Shown here: piece by piece, positions 1 through 10,090 of the stretch
Position numbering within the stretch: position 1 is the stretch's first letter
How the letters are laid out: each line of letters opens with the position of its first letter
Notes under the pieces: model-generated
Told to the model about the DNA's origin: nothing
Database searches by the model: none
What the model saw: the letters and a program-made list of their open reading frames with translations, nothing else
Program-made: the position numbers and the translations under genes
Source of the DNA: Paramoeba atlantica
Lineage: Eukaryota > Discosea
Assembly (NCBI GenBank): GCA_977017575.1
Contig: CDRNVI010000053.1
Coordinates: forward strand, 868,001 to 932,000
Length of the DNA stretch: 64,000 nucleotides
Direction of reading: 5' to 3'

Positions 1-905
1 TCTTTCATCCCACATTCACACTCCCTTTGTCTTCAAGGTTTTATGTTTGCCCTTTCCGCTTTCGTTCATCTCAAAATTCGTCCATAAAAAGGGTTAAAAA
101 GGTTTTGAAACGAGGTTATGCTGTGTTTCTGCATCCAGATTTAGCTTCAGATCACACTTCTTTCCTTCAAAGTTTTGGGCTTTCACCTTCCGACTTGACA
201 ACCGTTCAAATATGCGGAAAAGATAAGTCGCATTTTGATACAGAATCGTGCATAATATTTTGTGTCGAGAGATACATCAGAGCCCAACGAATGCGAAAGG
301 TGTTCGAAGATCATAAAGTCGAAGAAAAAGATGGGAATTTCGCCTGTACCTCTAATAAAATTTTCACCCAAAAAGTTCCAGAAGTCAAAGCTCGCACGCT
401 AACGGACATCATTATTGCAAGTACCGAAAATAGTCTTGGAATTATTTGTGACAAAATGTCGACAAAATTTACCGCGCATTCATTAGCTTTAAAAGAATGC
501 GAAGAGAACTCTTGGAATCCCTCGATTTTCTTTCCCATCAGTGATAATAAAAATCTGGAACGTTGGTTCGAAATACGTAGATACGAAAATGGTATTGATG
601 ACGAGGATTCCGTAGCCTTTACTAGGTCGCGTATCTTAACCAAAATGGGGGATAACGTTGGTTCTTCCCGAACATTAAAGTCATCTCAATCATCCTGCTC
701 CACGGGTACACGCGAAAGTACGGATACAGCTTTTTCAGTGGATAGTCACGATTCGCGATCGTGCTGTTCTCCTCCATTGGTAGAAATACTACCGCTTCAG
801 TTTTGGATTGTTAGTCCCTCATACGTTGTCCAATATCCTTACGTGGCATGGAATCAGAAAGAGCACCGCGAACTAATGAATTCTCCTTACTTTGTCCGAC
901 TATGA
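1..905 (+). CDS. Hypothetical protein, 5' partial
   Basis: The frame is open from position 3 to the stop at 903-905 with no in-frame stop before the window edge, so the true start is probably upstream. The first in-frame ATG lies about 90 residues in. The visible ~300 residues are hydrophilic, with a lysine/arginine-rich patch near the start and a serine/threonine-rich stretch around residues 210-245, then a C-terminal segment rich in aromatic residues. I recognise no domain. It is kept as a gene because of its length, its codon use resembling the downstream genes, and its place at the head of a same-strand array. Confidence 0.6.
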   Translation, partial: FHPTFTLPLSSRFYVCPFRFRSSQNSSIKRVKKVLKRGYAVFLHPDLASDHTSFLQSFGLSPSDLTTVQICGKDKSHFDTESCIIFCVERYIRAQRMRKVFEDHKVEEKDGNFACTSNKIFTQKVPEVKARTLTDIIIASTENSLGIICDKMSTKFTAHSLALKECEENSWNPSIFFPISDNKNLERWFEIRRYENGIDDEDSVAFTRSRILTKMGDNVGSSRTLKSSQSSCSTGTRESTDTAFSVDSHDSRSCCSPPLVEILPLQFWIVSPSYVVQYPYVAWNQKEHRELMNSPYFVRL

Positions 906-1194
906 CACTTTAAATTGGGAGACAGACGATATTTCTCCGTCTGCGCACCTGAAAAGGACGAGTTGAGCGCAGCTACACCTTTGTAACTTGTGGAACTTCG
1001 ATACGAAAAGTTAGTTTATACCCGCCTTTTCGCAAGACTAGTTTCACATTTAGACTCACTAGTCGGATTAGTACCTAAATTGTGAAATCTAAAATCATAG
1101 TTGAATTCTTCATGTTTCTGATTACAGGACTTTATCTATCTTTTTATCATTTCTTCCCTCATGTTTGATCATAACATTGGAGTCTGTGCTATCA

Positions 1195-1605
1195 TCGCGT
1201 GCCGTTTCGTGACAAAATTGAGCTTTACGAGGACAAGTCGAGGCCCTAGCTAGAATACCCTTTCTGGTCTGCAGGAGCGACACGGAACGTCCGCAGAGCA
1301 GATCCTGTACCCGTAGTTGTTAAACATGCCAGTGCCGCCTCGAACAAGCGGAAATTGGCAGAGGCAATCGGCCCTCGCATCCTCAACCGTCTCCGAGGGG
1401 CCTGACGTGTCATCCTTCAAATTACAACTTCTCGAAGGAGGCGCAATCTTCTGGCGGAGCCAGCGGCTAACCCGGACAACCCTGTAGCTTTCACATTCAC
1501 CCGATCATCAAGCCTTCTGGGTGACAACCTGGGTGGCGGATCAAGACGGTCGTGGGAGAGATTTTCTTCCATGAAATATAGCGAAAAATGACCCTTCCTG
1601 GACAC
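1195..1605 (+). repeat. SINE-like repeat copy 1, in the 906-1925 spacer
   Basis: This is the only structured part of the 1 kb spacer 906-1925. Around 1340-1375 it carries the core AACAAGCGGAAATTGGCAG, closely matching the minus-strand core at 58390-58425 (AC for AT, TGGTAGAGG for TGGCAGAGG) and the core near 51565-51585. Its 3' part (GGAGCCAGCGGC near 1455) also matches 51674-51688, so the shared block is about 300-400 bp. No intact Pol III boxes were identified in this copy. The rest of the spacer is AT-rich and I see nothing else in it. Confidence 0.6.
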
Positions 1606-1925
1606 ACCCTATTATAGGCTATAGAGTCTGGGCCTCCGATTTCTGAATTTTTAAGATCAATTTTTGACCACTACGGCGACCTGAAAAAGCAGGATAATGT
1701 GGCTACGCGTGACGTTTCGTGACAGCCAAGAGTTGCACAGACTCAATTAAAAGTATACGCAAAAAAATTGCGCAATTTGGGTATTTTTTGCTTGCTTCTA
1801 TTTATTGATTTCAAAGTACTATTTTTTTTATAAAGGTAGAACTGTTTTTATGGTGCATCATCGTTCTGCATAGAAAGTACTATACATTATACATACCGTA
1901 TGCTGATGCATTTTGAAGATCTATT

Positions 1926-2966
1926 ATGAATTCCGAAATCAATAACGCCTTGACTTACTCCGTTCCGAACGACATTCTAGATCTGGCCTCTCATTTGTAC
2001 TCGATTGTTCAGCGTTCGAACAAACGTATGGGGAAAGGGTTTCGTATTCTTCACTCCCCCAAAACAGAACAAATATGTATCGCGCTCGCCGCTCGTAGAG
2101 TACAATCCAGTGATTACGGTCTCTCTAGCGCAATTTCAATGATACCATATTATGGTTACCTTGCACAGCAACAGGAAAAAGAGCATTTGCCCATAGGTTC
2201 GAGTACTATTGCTCAATTTCGACGCAGCAAAGGTGATGTACTCTCGCGGACGAAACGTGTAGAAAAATGTAGCCCACTTACTGAATTCATCGCTGGACTT
2301 ATCGCGTCTGAAGCCGGCAATTATCCATGTGTAGTGCACGCATTAGTGCATATGGCGTCTCAAATTGGTTACTCTCCAGATGATGCAATCGGGAAAGCTA
2401 TTCAAATACCTCGAAACATCTCGAAGTCTTTGTTACAGACTAATAATACGGAGCATTCCTATTCTAAACTTCTTTTTTATGTGCTTGAAAGTACTTCCTT
2501 GGAAATCAAGCGTGCAGCCCCTAAGTTATGGCTAGATGCTTCTAGACTAACGGGCGATGTTGCGCGAACACGGGCATCAAAAAAATATACAACTTTTCCG
2601 CACAAAGAAATTTTGGAACCTTCTTCACAGTCTTCAACGGTAAGTCCGACGAAACATTTCGTCCCTGGTTTAAATCAATTTACCGCTTCCACTTCAATTC
2701 CAAGTTTCCGAAAAGAAGATTTTCTCGATAAATACACAACTCTGGAGTACGGTGATGATTCTGTCGGTACTGGTGTAAAGTGTACTCCTCAAAAATGTTC
2801 AAGCAGCAATTGGGAAAACAACAGTCCGTATAAAGATTTCAACGACTCTCCTTCGCCTGTGAGAAAACAAACTTTTGATACTGTTCCTCGTGCTCTATAC
2901 AATGATATTGAATTGTCCTCTATTCCATGGTTTTCGAATACTTTCAAATCATTTTCAAAAGCATAA
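1926..2966 (+). CDS. Possible ORC6-like protein (tentative)
   Basis: The ORF is 346 aa from an ATG. Its first ~200 residues look mainly helical, with alternating helices resembling the cyclin-box-like fold of ORC6: NDILDLASHLYSIVQ at residues 15-29 resembles the first ORC6 helix, and TEQICIALAARRV at ~47-59 resembles the helix carrying a conserved LAA. A second helical block lies at ~120-190. The C-terminal third (~215-346) is rich in serine, threonine and proline and looks disordered, as is the ORC6 linker. The family call rests on eye-level pattern only. TFIIB-like or other cyclin-box proteins are alternatives. If ORC6, it would help recruit MCM helicase at replication origins. Confidence 0.35.
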   Translation: MNSEINNALTYSVPNDILDLASHLYSIVQRSNKRMGKGFRILHSPKTEQICIALAARRVQSSDYGLSSAISMIPYYGYLAQQQEKEHLPIGSSTIAQFRRSKGDVLSRTKRVEKCSPLTEFIAGLIASEAGNYPCVVHALVHMASQIGYSPDDAIGKAIQIPRNISKSLLQTNNTEHSYSKLLFYVLESTSLEIKRAAPKLWLDASRLTGDVARTRASKKYTTFPHKEILEPSSQSSTVSPTKHFVPGLNQFTASTSIPSFRKEDFLDKYTTLEYGDDSVGTGVKCTPQKCSSSNWENNSPYKDFNDSPSPVRKQTFDTVPRALYNDIELSSIPWFSNTFKSFSKA

Positions 2967-3096
2967 CGCGACATGTATTTAACGAGGTGTGTTTTTAGTT
3001 TTGACTTAGGTTTTATGATGCATGTCATTTTGCTAATTTTTATAAAACTTTAGAGCTAATGTTTTAGATGCCTCTATAGAAAATACATACTAGACT

Positions 3097-3819
3097 ATGG
3101 GATTAAATTATGAACTGCAATGTTCTGAGCTTGAGTCTCTTCTTTCGATTTTTCCTGAAGAAATTCTGATTCTTAGTGAAACTAAAGAAGTTGTCGCTGA
3201 GTGGGAATCTGATCTTACTGACAAGTTAAATATTGAGGATGCCCGAGCATTATTGAGCTTGAACACCTCGAATGGTGTTCTACACATCGTTCCGCCGATT
3301 TGTTTTACCATTTCTCTTGCTGTCCATCAAATAAGTTTTGAGTTCCCTTCTGAATATCCGGAGAACGATGTAGTTAAGATATCTGTTCTTTCATTGTCGA
3401 AAACGACAACAAAAAAAGAATTCGAGCTTCAAAGTCGTTTACAAAGTCTATCGAACGATATGCTAGGCTCACCTGCGGTGCTCACGCTTTTGTCATGCTG
3501 TGATAATGTATCAGCCACGGAGGAGGAGGAGCCCTCTGAGAATTCCTTGGAAGAAAGTGAAATGTTGGATCATAAGGACGATCCTACTATTCGGGTAGGT
3601 ACTCCTTGTACATCAGCATTATTTTCCGACTGGAAAGTAAAGTTTGACAAGGAGATGGGATCGTCGTCTGTAGAGGAAAATGGTATCAATAAAAGACTTA
3701 CTGGTCGTGAGCTGTTTCAATCATCCTTGCGAAACACCGATTGGTCTTTATTTGACGGTGCAGAAGATTTTCCGGAATCCGATTTTGAAAGCGATGAAAT
3801 AGATGATACACAAGTATAA
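3097..3819 (+). CDS. RWD-domain DRG-binding protein (RWDD1/GIR2, DFRP2 type)
   Basis: The 240 aa protein has two recognisable parts. Residues ~5-130 form an RWD domain, with the typical LESLLSIFPEE opening, a β-strand segment ending in FPSEYPEND (the YP motif) and a C-terminal helix. Residues ~165-220 match the DFRP C-terminal region: GTPCTSALFSDWKVKFDKEM, followed by KRLTGRELFQ. That order and length (~240 aa) are those of RWDD1/GIR2. Family members bind and stabilise the developmentally regulated GTPase DRG2/RBG2 and bind GCN1, and so act on translating ribosomes in the cytosol. The acidic stretch at ~140-160 and the acidic tail are also seen in family members. An 130 bp spacer separates it from the gene upstream. 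Confidence 0.87.
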   Translation: MGLNYELQCSELESLLSIFPEEILILSETKEVVAEWESDLTDKLNIEDARALLSLNTSNGVLHIVPPICFTISLAVHQISFEFPSEYPENDVVKISVLSLSKTTTKKEFELQSRLQSLSNDMLGSPAVLTLLSCCDNVSATEEEEPSENSLEESEMLDHKDDPTIRVGTPCTSALFSDWKVKFDKEMGSSSVEENGINKRLTGRELFQSSLRNTDWSLFDGAEDFPESDFESDEIDDTQV

Positions 3820-4095
3820 TTTTCATTCTTTTTTGCTGAACTTCGCGGATGTATTTGAATCACTGAGATATCGAATGAAATTTTACAATGAAATTTATAA
3901 TCGAATTATAGTTTAGCATTTATGCAAGAACCTTTGTCCGACTATTACAATCTTACCATAAGAGAACTTTTACAGTCAATGTGTCTTGGAACTTCTTATT
4001 GCACAAAAGGCCTAAGCATTCTGCAAATTCTTGTTAAGGTAATTCTGTAATATTCGAGATTTTATTCGTCGCGAAACGTGACTTTGGGATCTACT

Positions 4096-6792
4096 ATGGC
4101 GCATTTTAACACGCACAGCAGTGTTGAAAGGAATGGATCTTCGCTATTCAAGCCTGTGACAGGAACGACATCTAAGTCTACATTGCCTCTTATAGCTCCT
4201 CCTGAAAATATGAGTGGTATGTTAGAAGAATTGCTGAAGATTCGCCCCTCCGAAGTCATCATGCACGCACTTGAAAATGTTGAAAAGCTTACAAGCTACA
4301 AAAAATGGAAGTCAAGAATTCTGCTTTTGACCTCTAATAGTTTGGCGCTTTTTCGTCATCATTCGAGTCTGCTTACGAATCGCCTTGCTCTAACGAGGTT
4401 TATTCCCTATTCCTCTATAACTGAAATGCTTTTCGATCCAACTCGTGACATCATTCTACTTCGAATGTGTTCCGCATCTCATGAACCCGATCTGTGCTTC
4501 CGAAGTGTGGAACATGCATCACGTATTGTACAAATATTGGGGCGATGTATAGAAGACGAGTGCGGTCACATATTATTTCCTCGAAATGAAGACCTTACAG
4601 AGAAAACCATTTTACAGAACTTTCAGCTTTCAAAGCCGAATGATTACTCTCCACGATTGCACTCCATTCCTACGTATGGAAGAGTTGGAACTTCATGTGT
4701 TCGAGCGCGCACCGTCTCTTCGTCGAAAATTGATTCTCACTTTCTCTTACTGCATGGTTTTTCTAAGGTTGTTGATCATATATCGCGTCTTTGCAGTCTC
4801 TTTTCGCACGCCAGAAGCGAGCAAATTTTCACAGTGTCAGAAGAAGTGTGCGCTATTGAGATGCAACAAAGACTTGCCTCGGAACGAGAAGCAATGATCA
4901 TTCATATCAGGCCGTGGTATCCTAATCACTTCTCAGTTTCTAATATTTTGGACGATTTGTTACGAATATGTCAAATGGTCGAGGCTTCACCTTCATTGGA
5001 TTCGGTCAAGTCCACAGTTTACGAAAAACTCAATGTGGACCAGAAGATCCTACACCTTCCGGACAGTAGCAATCAACAGGTGAACAAAAATTATGTATGC
5101 TCTTCTCTTGCTTCAATTGAAAGTGATTCTGGAATCCTCTTTCTCCGCCATCTACTCAACAAATTGTATGATATACGAAGATATCTTAGCAGACAACAAA
5201 ATCATGTTGTGGACAAAACCTTGGAGCCATTCTTTCCGCACGAATGGAAATTGGAAAAATACTCGAACGCTTATCATTCTGACTCCTTTCGGCTCATTCA
5301 AGACCAAATCACTACCGAAGTTAATGATGTGATCTACCGTATAACTGAAAGAGAGGTTGGTAAATACACTTCTGCAAGGACTTCTGCTCCCCATTTGTCG
5401 ACATTTTTTTATTATGCTTTTAGCGTTTTTCCAAGAGAAGTACAGAATTCTATTCCGGTTAACAAGAATCCTTTCATTCATGGACAACAGTATAGAGATC
5501 AGTCTCAATCTCGATGGATATCTTCTGATCATGATCTTGCTTCAATTTCGCTCTCCGTTATCGTTACAGGTATCGATGCCTTATACCGCTTGACGCTCGA
5601 AAAATGTGACTATATGCTCGCGAGTGTTTCTCTACATGTCTCGCGTTCCGCAAGTTCACATTCATCGAATATCATGACGCATCCACTTCCAACACACCCT
5701 TTATCAGTTGCAGTAAAGGCACCCAGCTCCCACCCAACTTTGTGGAATATGCGTTGGGTTGCCCCTTCCCCTACCTCGGGTCCTACATCGCCTCTTCTGG
5801 CCTCAAAGATAGGACATGTTTTCCCTCCATGCAGCACTATGAGCACTCCGAGTAGACAGCTAACGTCCCGTGCATCGGCCCAAAGTTTAGACACATGCTC
5901 TACCGTAGAACTCGACACCACCACCATCCGTACTTCCTTATTTTCAGAATCCGTGCGACGAGGTCTCATGCGCTGGGTCTCAGAAGAAGACAAATCTGTT
6001 TCAGGAATTCCGTGGAACAACGAAGAAACAACATTGCAAATTTCTAAAAGGGACTACGGAAATCAGACTGTCAATAACAAGGTCAGTAAATCTTCTACGG
6101 ATTCATTTTCTTTAGAAACCGCATCCAAAATTGCCCAGTATTTCTTATCCACTCAGGATGCGCTGCACGCTGCCTTTGCTGAACATGAGTCACTGTTTGA
6201 GACGCAGAAATATTACGTGGAGCGAAAAATTAAGGCACATTTACAGGCAAGAGAACAATATCTTCGTGAACTTGAGTCTCGTAATGCATCTTTTCTGAAA
6301 AATCTGCGTAAATACGAAGCAAGTTCCCAAGTTCTATCCGTTGTCCCGAGTTTTGTCACCCACTCTAAAATTCCTGAAAGGTCACGAGTGACAGATGCCA
6401 AAGCGTTTACGCATATCCTAAATAGCGGCTTAATTCATTTCAATATGGCAGCCTTGTACACAGAAGCGAGGGATACAAAAACAAATCTTTATATAGCTTC
6501 TTTGAATTCTTTTGATCGGATTGTCTTGCATGAACTGGAGCAGTTGAAAGCGAATCAAAGCATACAAGAAAAAAGTGCCTTGGAGAATTTCCGCAATCTT
6601 CAACGACAAACACGAAGCAGAGAAGGTGCAGAAGTTCGTGAACGTCAAACAGCACTACACTTTGCAAACGTTTGCCGTATTTTGCAACACAACTACTCCT
6701 TCATGGAGGAACGCGATTCATTTCTCGTCGATCACTACGAATCTTGCATGGCACTCTATCACCTTTCTATAAAACGCATTCTGGATATCTGA
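4096..6792 (+). CDS. Large protein with PH-like N-terminus and coiled-coil C-terminus
   Basis: The frame is open from 4078 (GTG), but the first ATG is at 4096, giving 898 aa. Residues ~45-150 look like a pleckstrin-homology fold: KKWKSRILLLTSNSLALF begins a basic β-strand series, and a final helix starts near SVEHASRIVQILGRC. The middle (~165-550) has no motif I know. Residues ~570-640 are Ser/Pro/Thr-rich and low in structure. Residues ~690-890 contain long charged heptad-like helices (for example ERKIKAHLQAREQYLRELES), suggesting a BAR-like or simple coiled coil. A PH plus helical-bundle layout suggests a membrane-associated scaffold, but this is inference. No homologous family is named. 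Confidence 0.75.
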   Translation: MAHFNTHSSVERNGSSLFKPVTGTTSKSTLPLIAPPENMSGMLEELLKIRPSEVIMHALENVEKLTSYKKWKSRILLLTSNSLALFRHHSSLLTNRLALTRFIPYSSITEMLFDPTRDIILLRMCSASHEPDLCFRSVEHASRIVQILGRCIEDECGHILFPRNEDLTEKTILQNFQLSKPNDYSPRLHSIPTYGRVGTSCVRARTVSSSKIDSHFLLLHGFSKVVDHISRLCSLFSHARSEQIFTVSEEVCAIEMQQRLASEREAMIIHIRPWYPNHFSVSNILDDLLRICQMVEASPSLDSVKSTVYEKLNVDQKILHLPDSSNQQVNKNYVCSSLASIESDSGILFLRHLLNKLYDIRRYLSRQQNHVVDKTLEPFFPHEWKLEKYSNAYHSDSFRLIQDQITTEVNDVIYRITEREVGKYTSARTSAPHLSTFFYYAFSVFPREVQNSIPVNKNPFIHGQQYRDQSQSRWISSDHDLASISLSVIVTGIDALYRLTLEKCDYMLASVSLHVSRSASSHSSNIMTHPLPTHPLSVAVKAPSSHPTLWNMRWVAPSPTSGPTSPLLASKIGHVFPPCSTMSTPSRQLTSRASAQSLDTCSTVELDTTTIRTSLFSESVRRGLMRWVSEEDKSVSGIPWNNEETTLQISKRDYGNQTVNNKVSKSSTDSFSLETASKIAQYFLSTQDALHAAFAEHESLFETQKYYVERKIKAHLQAREQYLRELESRNASFLKNLRKYEASSQVLSVVPSFVTHSKIPERSRVTDAKAFTHILNSGLIHFNMAALYTEARDTKTNLYIASLNSFDRIVLHELEQLKANQSIQEKSALENFRNLQRQTRSREGAEVRERQTALHFANVCRILQHNYSFMEERDSFLVDHYESCMALYHLSIKRILDI

Positions 6793-6896
6793 CTTTTCGC
6801 TGAATCTACAATGACGTAAATCTAATACTTTTCATGACCAAATATCATATCTTCTACCCTTTACGAAAATTTACGCGCTCCAATAAGGTCCTCACC

Positions 6897-6966
6897 AACC
6901 TGCTTTATCTCACTCTTCCCTACGTTTCTCTCCCTTTTCTTACCCTCTGCCCCCCCCCTCTCCTCC
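6897..6966 (+). promoter_or_regulatory. Pyrimidine tract directly before the bS18m start
   Basis: About 65 of the 70 bases before ATG 6967 are C or T, ending in a run of eight or nine C and then CTCTCCTCC. There is no AG after about 6886, so a trans-splice acceptor between tract and start codon is not available. The same arrangement occurs before uL3. It could be a core-promoter or 5'-UTR element of highly expressed ribosomal genes, or a splice-site tract with the acceptor upstream. Confidence 0.5.
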
Positions 6967-7908
6967 ATGTCCCGCTACCTCCACACCCTCCCCCACTTCA
7001 CCGCGTGCCCCAAACCCTGGAACGACTACCTCTCCCTTCTCACCAAACACGACACCCCCCCCTACCCCGCCTCCCCCCTCGAGGCCCCCATGTACCGCGG
7101 TCGCAAACGCGGCCCCGAGGGCTGGCTCGCCGGGGAGGCCATCCAGCTCCACTACCACCGTTTCCCCGACGAGCACCTCTTCTGTTCCCTGAACCGTTGG
7201 CGCCTCGGCGACCTCACCGGGGACCTTGCCCTGCAGCAATTCCGTAACGCCCAGCCCCACCCCTTACTCGACCACGACACCCACCACCTCTCCTCCCCCG
7301 ACGCCGAGGCCTTTCTCAAATTAAACTTCAAAAACCCCAAAGTCTTTGCGCGGTACCTCACCCGCGCCGGGACCCACTACCCCCGGGACACGCTCAAGAT
7401 CTCCCCCGAGGCCCACAAGCGGCTCTGCGCCGCGGTGGTCCAGGCCAAGACCCTCGGGCTGTTCCCGAAGCACGGCAACCCGTTCTGGCACCGCCTGCAG
7501 CGGGACAAGCCCCGGGCCTACTGCGCGGCCTACGAACCCGACCACGCGAGCACGCGGCAGACCATGGAGCAGTTCTGCTTCCACTGGCTGCAGACGCACC
7601 GCATTAAAGGGTACTTTGAGGGGAGGGAGGAGGCACGGAGGGCTCGGGGGATGACGAGTGTGCGACCGAGCCAGCGTATGATGGAGGGGGGGTATGAGGT
7701 GCGGACGAACTATGAGCGGCGGCAGGAGGGGAAGGTGCCACGGGGTCCGTTGACCGGGGTGGAGCATAGGGTGGTGGGGAGTACGAAGGAGACGAAGGTG
7801 CCGGGGTTGATGTCGGCGGCGGGGTTGAGGAGGAATCCGTTTCTGTGGGCGTCGGATCGGAAGAAGAGGATTGGGTTTAGGAATGTGTTTGAGTTTAAGT
7901 TGATTTAA
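6967..7908 (+). CDS. MRPS18: Mitochondrial ribosomal protein bS18m
   Basis: The 313 aa product contains a bS18 core at residues ~115-175: a segment ending NFKNPKVFARYLTRAG, then PRDTLKISPEAHKRL and AVVQAKTLGLFP. These align with the bacterial S18 pattern (…LxxFI…GKI…PRR.TGLs.k.Qr.L…AIkrAR.LGLLP). S18 binds the small-subunit platform beside bS6. The long N- and C-terminal extensions, with many basic residues, suit a mitochondrial ribosomal protein. The frame can be extended upstream but the ATG at 6967 follows the pyrimidine tract and is a natural start. Base use is unlike the neighbours: very GC-rich, C-dominated in the first third and G-dominated in the last third and into the 3' flank. Confidence 0.8.
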   Translation: MSRYLHTLPHFTACPKPWNDYLSLLTKHDTPPYPASPLEAPMYRGRKRGPEGWLAGEAIQLHYHRFPDEHLFCSLNRWRLGDLTGDLALQQFRNAQPHPLLDHDTHHLSSPDAEAFLKLNFKNPKVFARYLTRAGTHYPRDTLKISPEAHKRLCAAVVQAKTLGLFPKHGNPFWHRLQRDKPRAYCAAYEPDHASTRQTMEQFCFHWLQTHRIKGYFEGREEARRARGMTSVRPSQRMMEGGYEVRTNYERRQEGKVPRGPLTGVEHRVVGSTKETKVPGLMSAAGLRRNPFLWASDRKKRIGFRNVFEFKLI

Positions 7909-8172
7909 GGAAAGGGGCGGTGGGGGATACGGAGGTGGTGGTGTGTTTCGTGGAGGTGATGTGTACTTTGTGGTTTCGTGGGTAGGTTTTTTTAAACGCA
8001 TGTTTATTCAACTGTAGTTATTCAACGGTAAGCGGACGTGAATATGCGGACCGTCATAAAGGACGACCATGTACATGCGTGCATGGTGCATCGAGTCATA
8101 AAAGGTGCCCGATTTAGCCGACTTCTTGTACATATTGAAACGAATTTCACTTTTGTTCCTTAATTAATTTTT

Positions 8173-9702
8173 ATGCCGGCTCGTTTTGAAAAACTGTCTC
8201 GCTTGGGTGAAGGAACTTATAGTATCGTGTATAAGTGCCGCGACCGCTCCAATGATAGCTGCGTTGTGGCTGTTAAAGTCATTCGACCTCAACTCTCTTC
8301 TGTTGAAGATCAGCTACACTGTCAAAAGCGTCGAGTATTGCGCCATCGCAGAGCCAGTTCCGTACCTTCGGGCTCAAGTAAAGAAGTCCCGGATTCTTTT
8401 GAGACGCTCACTAAAGATGTGTTACAATACGACGAAGGCCTCGCGTACTCTGACTCTGATCAAACTTCACTTTCAAGCTCTTATCTCTCTGATGACTGTG
8501 AAAGTGCGGCTTCTCCGGACGATTACGACTCTACATTCGTTGACCTTGTCTACGATCGTCTCCATGTGTCGAAGAGAGGAAAATTTGATCGTCCCTTACC
8601 TAGCATCCGACCGAAGACTCCTTCCTTTTCTCCCTGTCTTATTCCAAGCACAACCCTTCGTGAGTGTGCCATACTTCGCTCACTACCGCCTCATCCTAAT
8701 ATTGTAACGCTGTTCGAAATAATATCCTCAGACGTCGAATCCCCATGGACACGAGTGCTAACACCTGCAAAACCTCAACACAAGGAAGAGACGAACTCCA
8801 GACGACGTACTCAATCTGTGCGAGCTGAGTCTCGATCACGTCCGTCGTTGTCCAGTCCCATCTGTATGGTGTTTGAATATTTACCTTTTGACCTGCGCCG
8901 TGCGCTAAATACCCACCCGAATCATTTTTCGTTAAGTGTTTGTAAATCCCTATTTCACCAACTTTTATTTGCTACTCGGCATCTTCACCTCCATGGGATT
9001 TATCATCGCGATATTAAGCCGCATAATATTTTACTCAACGCAGATCTTACGGTATCGAAGCTGACAGATTTTAACCTGAGCCGTCTGGAGACGGGGTCTC
9101 GATGGGAAGATCGGCTTCGCGAGCCCTTTACAAATACTGTCGTTACTTTATGGTATCGTTGTCCAGAGGTCATCTTGGGTTCCACCGTCTATGAGGGAGG
9201 AGTCGATATGTGGTCACTTGGCTGTGTGCTGTATGACTTAACCCATCCGAAATCTCGACCCATTTTTGCAGCCCACACGGAGATTGAAATGTTATTTCGT
9301 ATTTTTCACCTTTTTGGCACGCCACAGTGTGGAGGTACAGGACTTACGTGTCGTGCTACACGTAAAAGTGGTTCTTTAGATGTGAAAAAGAGTCAAATTT
9401 CTTCAGACGCTGAAAATGAATTCAACTTTAACCAAAAAGGAACGTCAAAAAGGAACGTTCGCAATCACTTGCCTAATCAGCCTATTGACTCAGAATTCTT
9501 AAATCTTTGTCAGCTTTCTGGATTTTGTTCACATTTTCCAAAGTGGCCAGCACCAATTATTGATGAGGAGTGGTGGAGTAAAGTAGCTCCTAATTTGGAC
9601 TCAGGTGGGCGTGATTTATTTTTGCACCTCCTTCAACCGGAACCTCAGAATCGCATTTCTGTAGCTGCTGCTTGTTCTCACCCTTGGTTTTTTTGTTCCT
9701 AA
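8173..9702 (+). CDS. CDK-like (CMGC) serine/threonine kinase with large inserts and a DFN motif
   Basis: The 509 aa kinase has a glycine loop GEGTYSIVYK at ~12-21, the β3 lysine in VAVKVI at ~34-39, a cyclin-binding-type helix PSTTLRE at ~157 (compare PSTAIRE), a catalytic loop HRDIKPHN at ~278, and a CDK-like activation segment VVTLWYRCPEVILG near 320. The magnesium-binding DFG is DFN (LTDFNLSR at ~298). A ~105-residue Ser/Asp-rich insert separates β3 from the helix, and further inserts lie near 195-225 and 395-440. Family knowledge places it among cyclin-dependent kinases; the exact group cannot be set by eye. Inserts of this kind are common in divergent protist CDKs. Confidence 0.88.
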   Translation: MPARFEKLSRLGEGTYSIVYKCRDRSNDSCVVAVKVIRPQLSSVEDQLHCQKRRVLRHRRASSVPSGSSKEVPDSFETLTKDVLQYDEGLAYSDSDQTSLSSSYLSDDCESAASPDDYDSTFVDLVYDRLHVSKRGKFDRPLPSIRPKTPSFSPCLIPSTTLRECAILRSLPPHPNIVTLFEIISSDVESPWTRVLTPAKPQHKEETNSRRRTQSVRAESRSRPSLSSPICMVFEYLPFDLRRALNTHPNHFSLSVCKSLFHQLLFATRHLHLHGIYHRDIKPHNILLNADLTVSKLTDFNLSRLETGSRWEDRLREPFTNTVVTLWYRCPEVILGSTVYEGGVDMWSLGCVLYDLTHPKSRPIFAAHTEIEMLFRIFHLFGTPQCGGTGLTCRATRKSGSLDVKKSQISSDAENEFNFNQKGTSKRNVRNHLPNQPIDSEFLNLCQLSGFCSHFPKWPAPIIDEEWWSKVAPNLDSGGRDLFLHLLQPEPQNRISVAAACSHPWFFCS

Positions 9703-10090
9703 AGTTGTTCCTAAAGTTTCCTAAACTTCCTAAAGTTGTTTGCTTCATAGCAAAACTTTTAATGTGAGCATACATGTATATTTCTTCAACTTGCTTTGAT
9801 ATCACTTGCCAACATTGCTTTTTTTTGCTTTTTTGAACACATCATGTGTGTCGTCACAATAATCATTTTTCATTTTGATTTACGCCTTGCACTCAAACTG
9901 ATACTGAAAATTGTATGCCACTATATTATCACCTGTGTTTATTTTGCCACATGTACTACTGTCAACTGTCTACTGTGTTTTACGCCTTCGATAGTGCTTA
10001 CATGGCTTTTTACTAAACGAAGTTTTTTTGATAAAAGTTCTTATTTCAATTCTCAAATACATGTAGGGTTGCATTCAGTAATCTAAAACT
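9703..10090 (+). other. AT-rich spacer with short 3' direct repeats
   Basis: Immediately after the kinase stop, CCTAAAGTT-like units repeat about four times (9700-9740). The remainder is AT-rich. An open frame at 9796-10086 starts at TTG and encodes low-complexity hydrophobic residues, so I do not treat it as a gene. Confidence 0.6.

Noticed and set aside
9796-10086. Open frame of 96 codons with hydrophobic residues after the kinase gene
   Set aside because: It begins at TTG, is T-rich low complexity, and has no familiar motif; T-rich spacers readily produce such frames.
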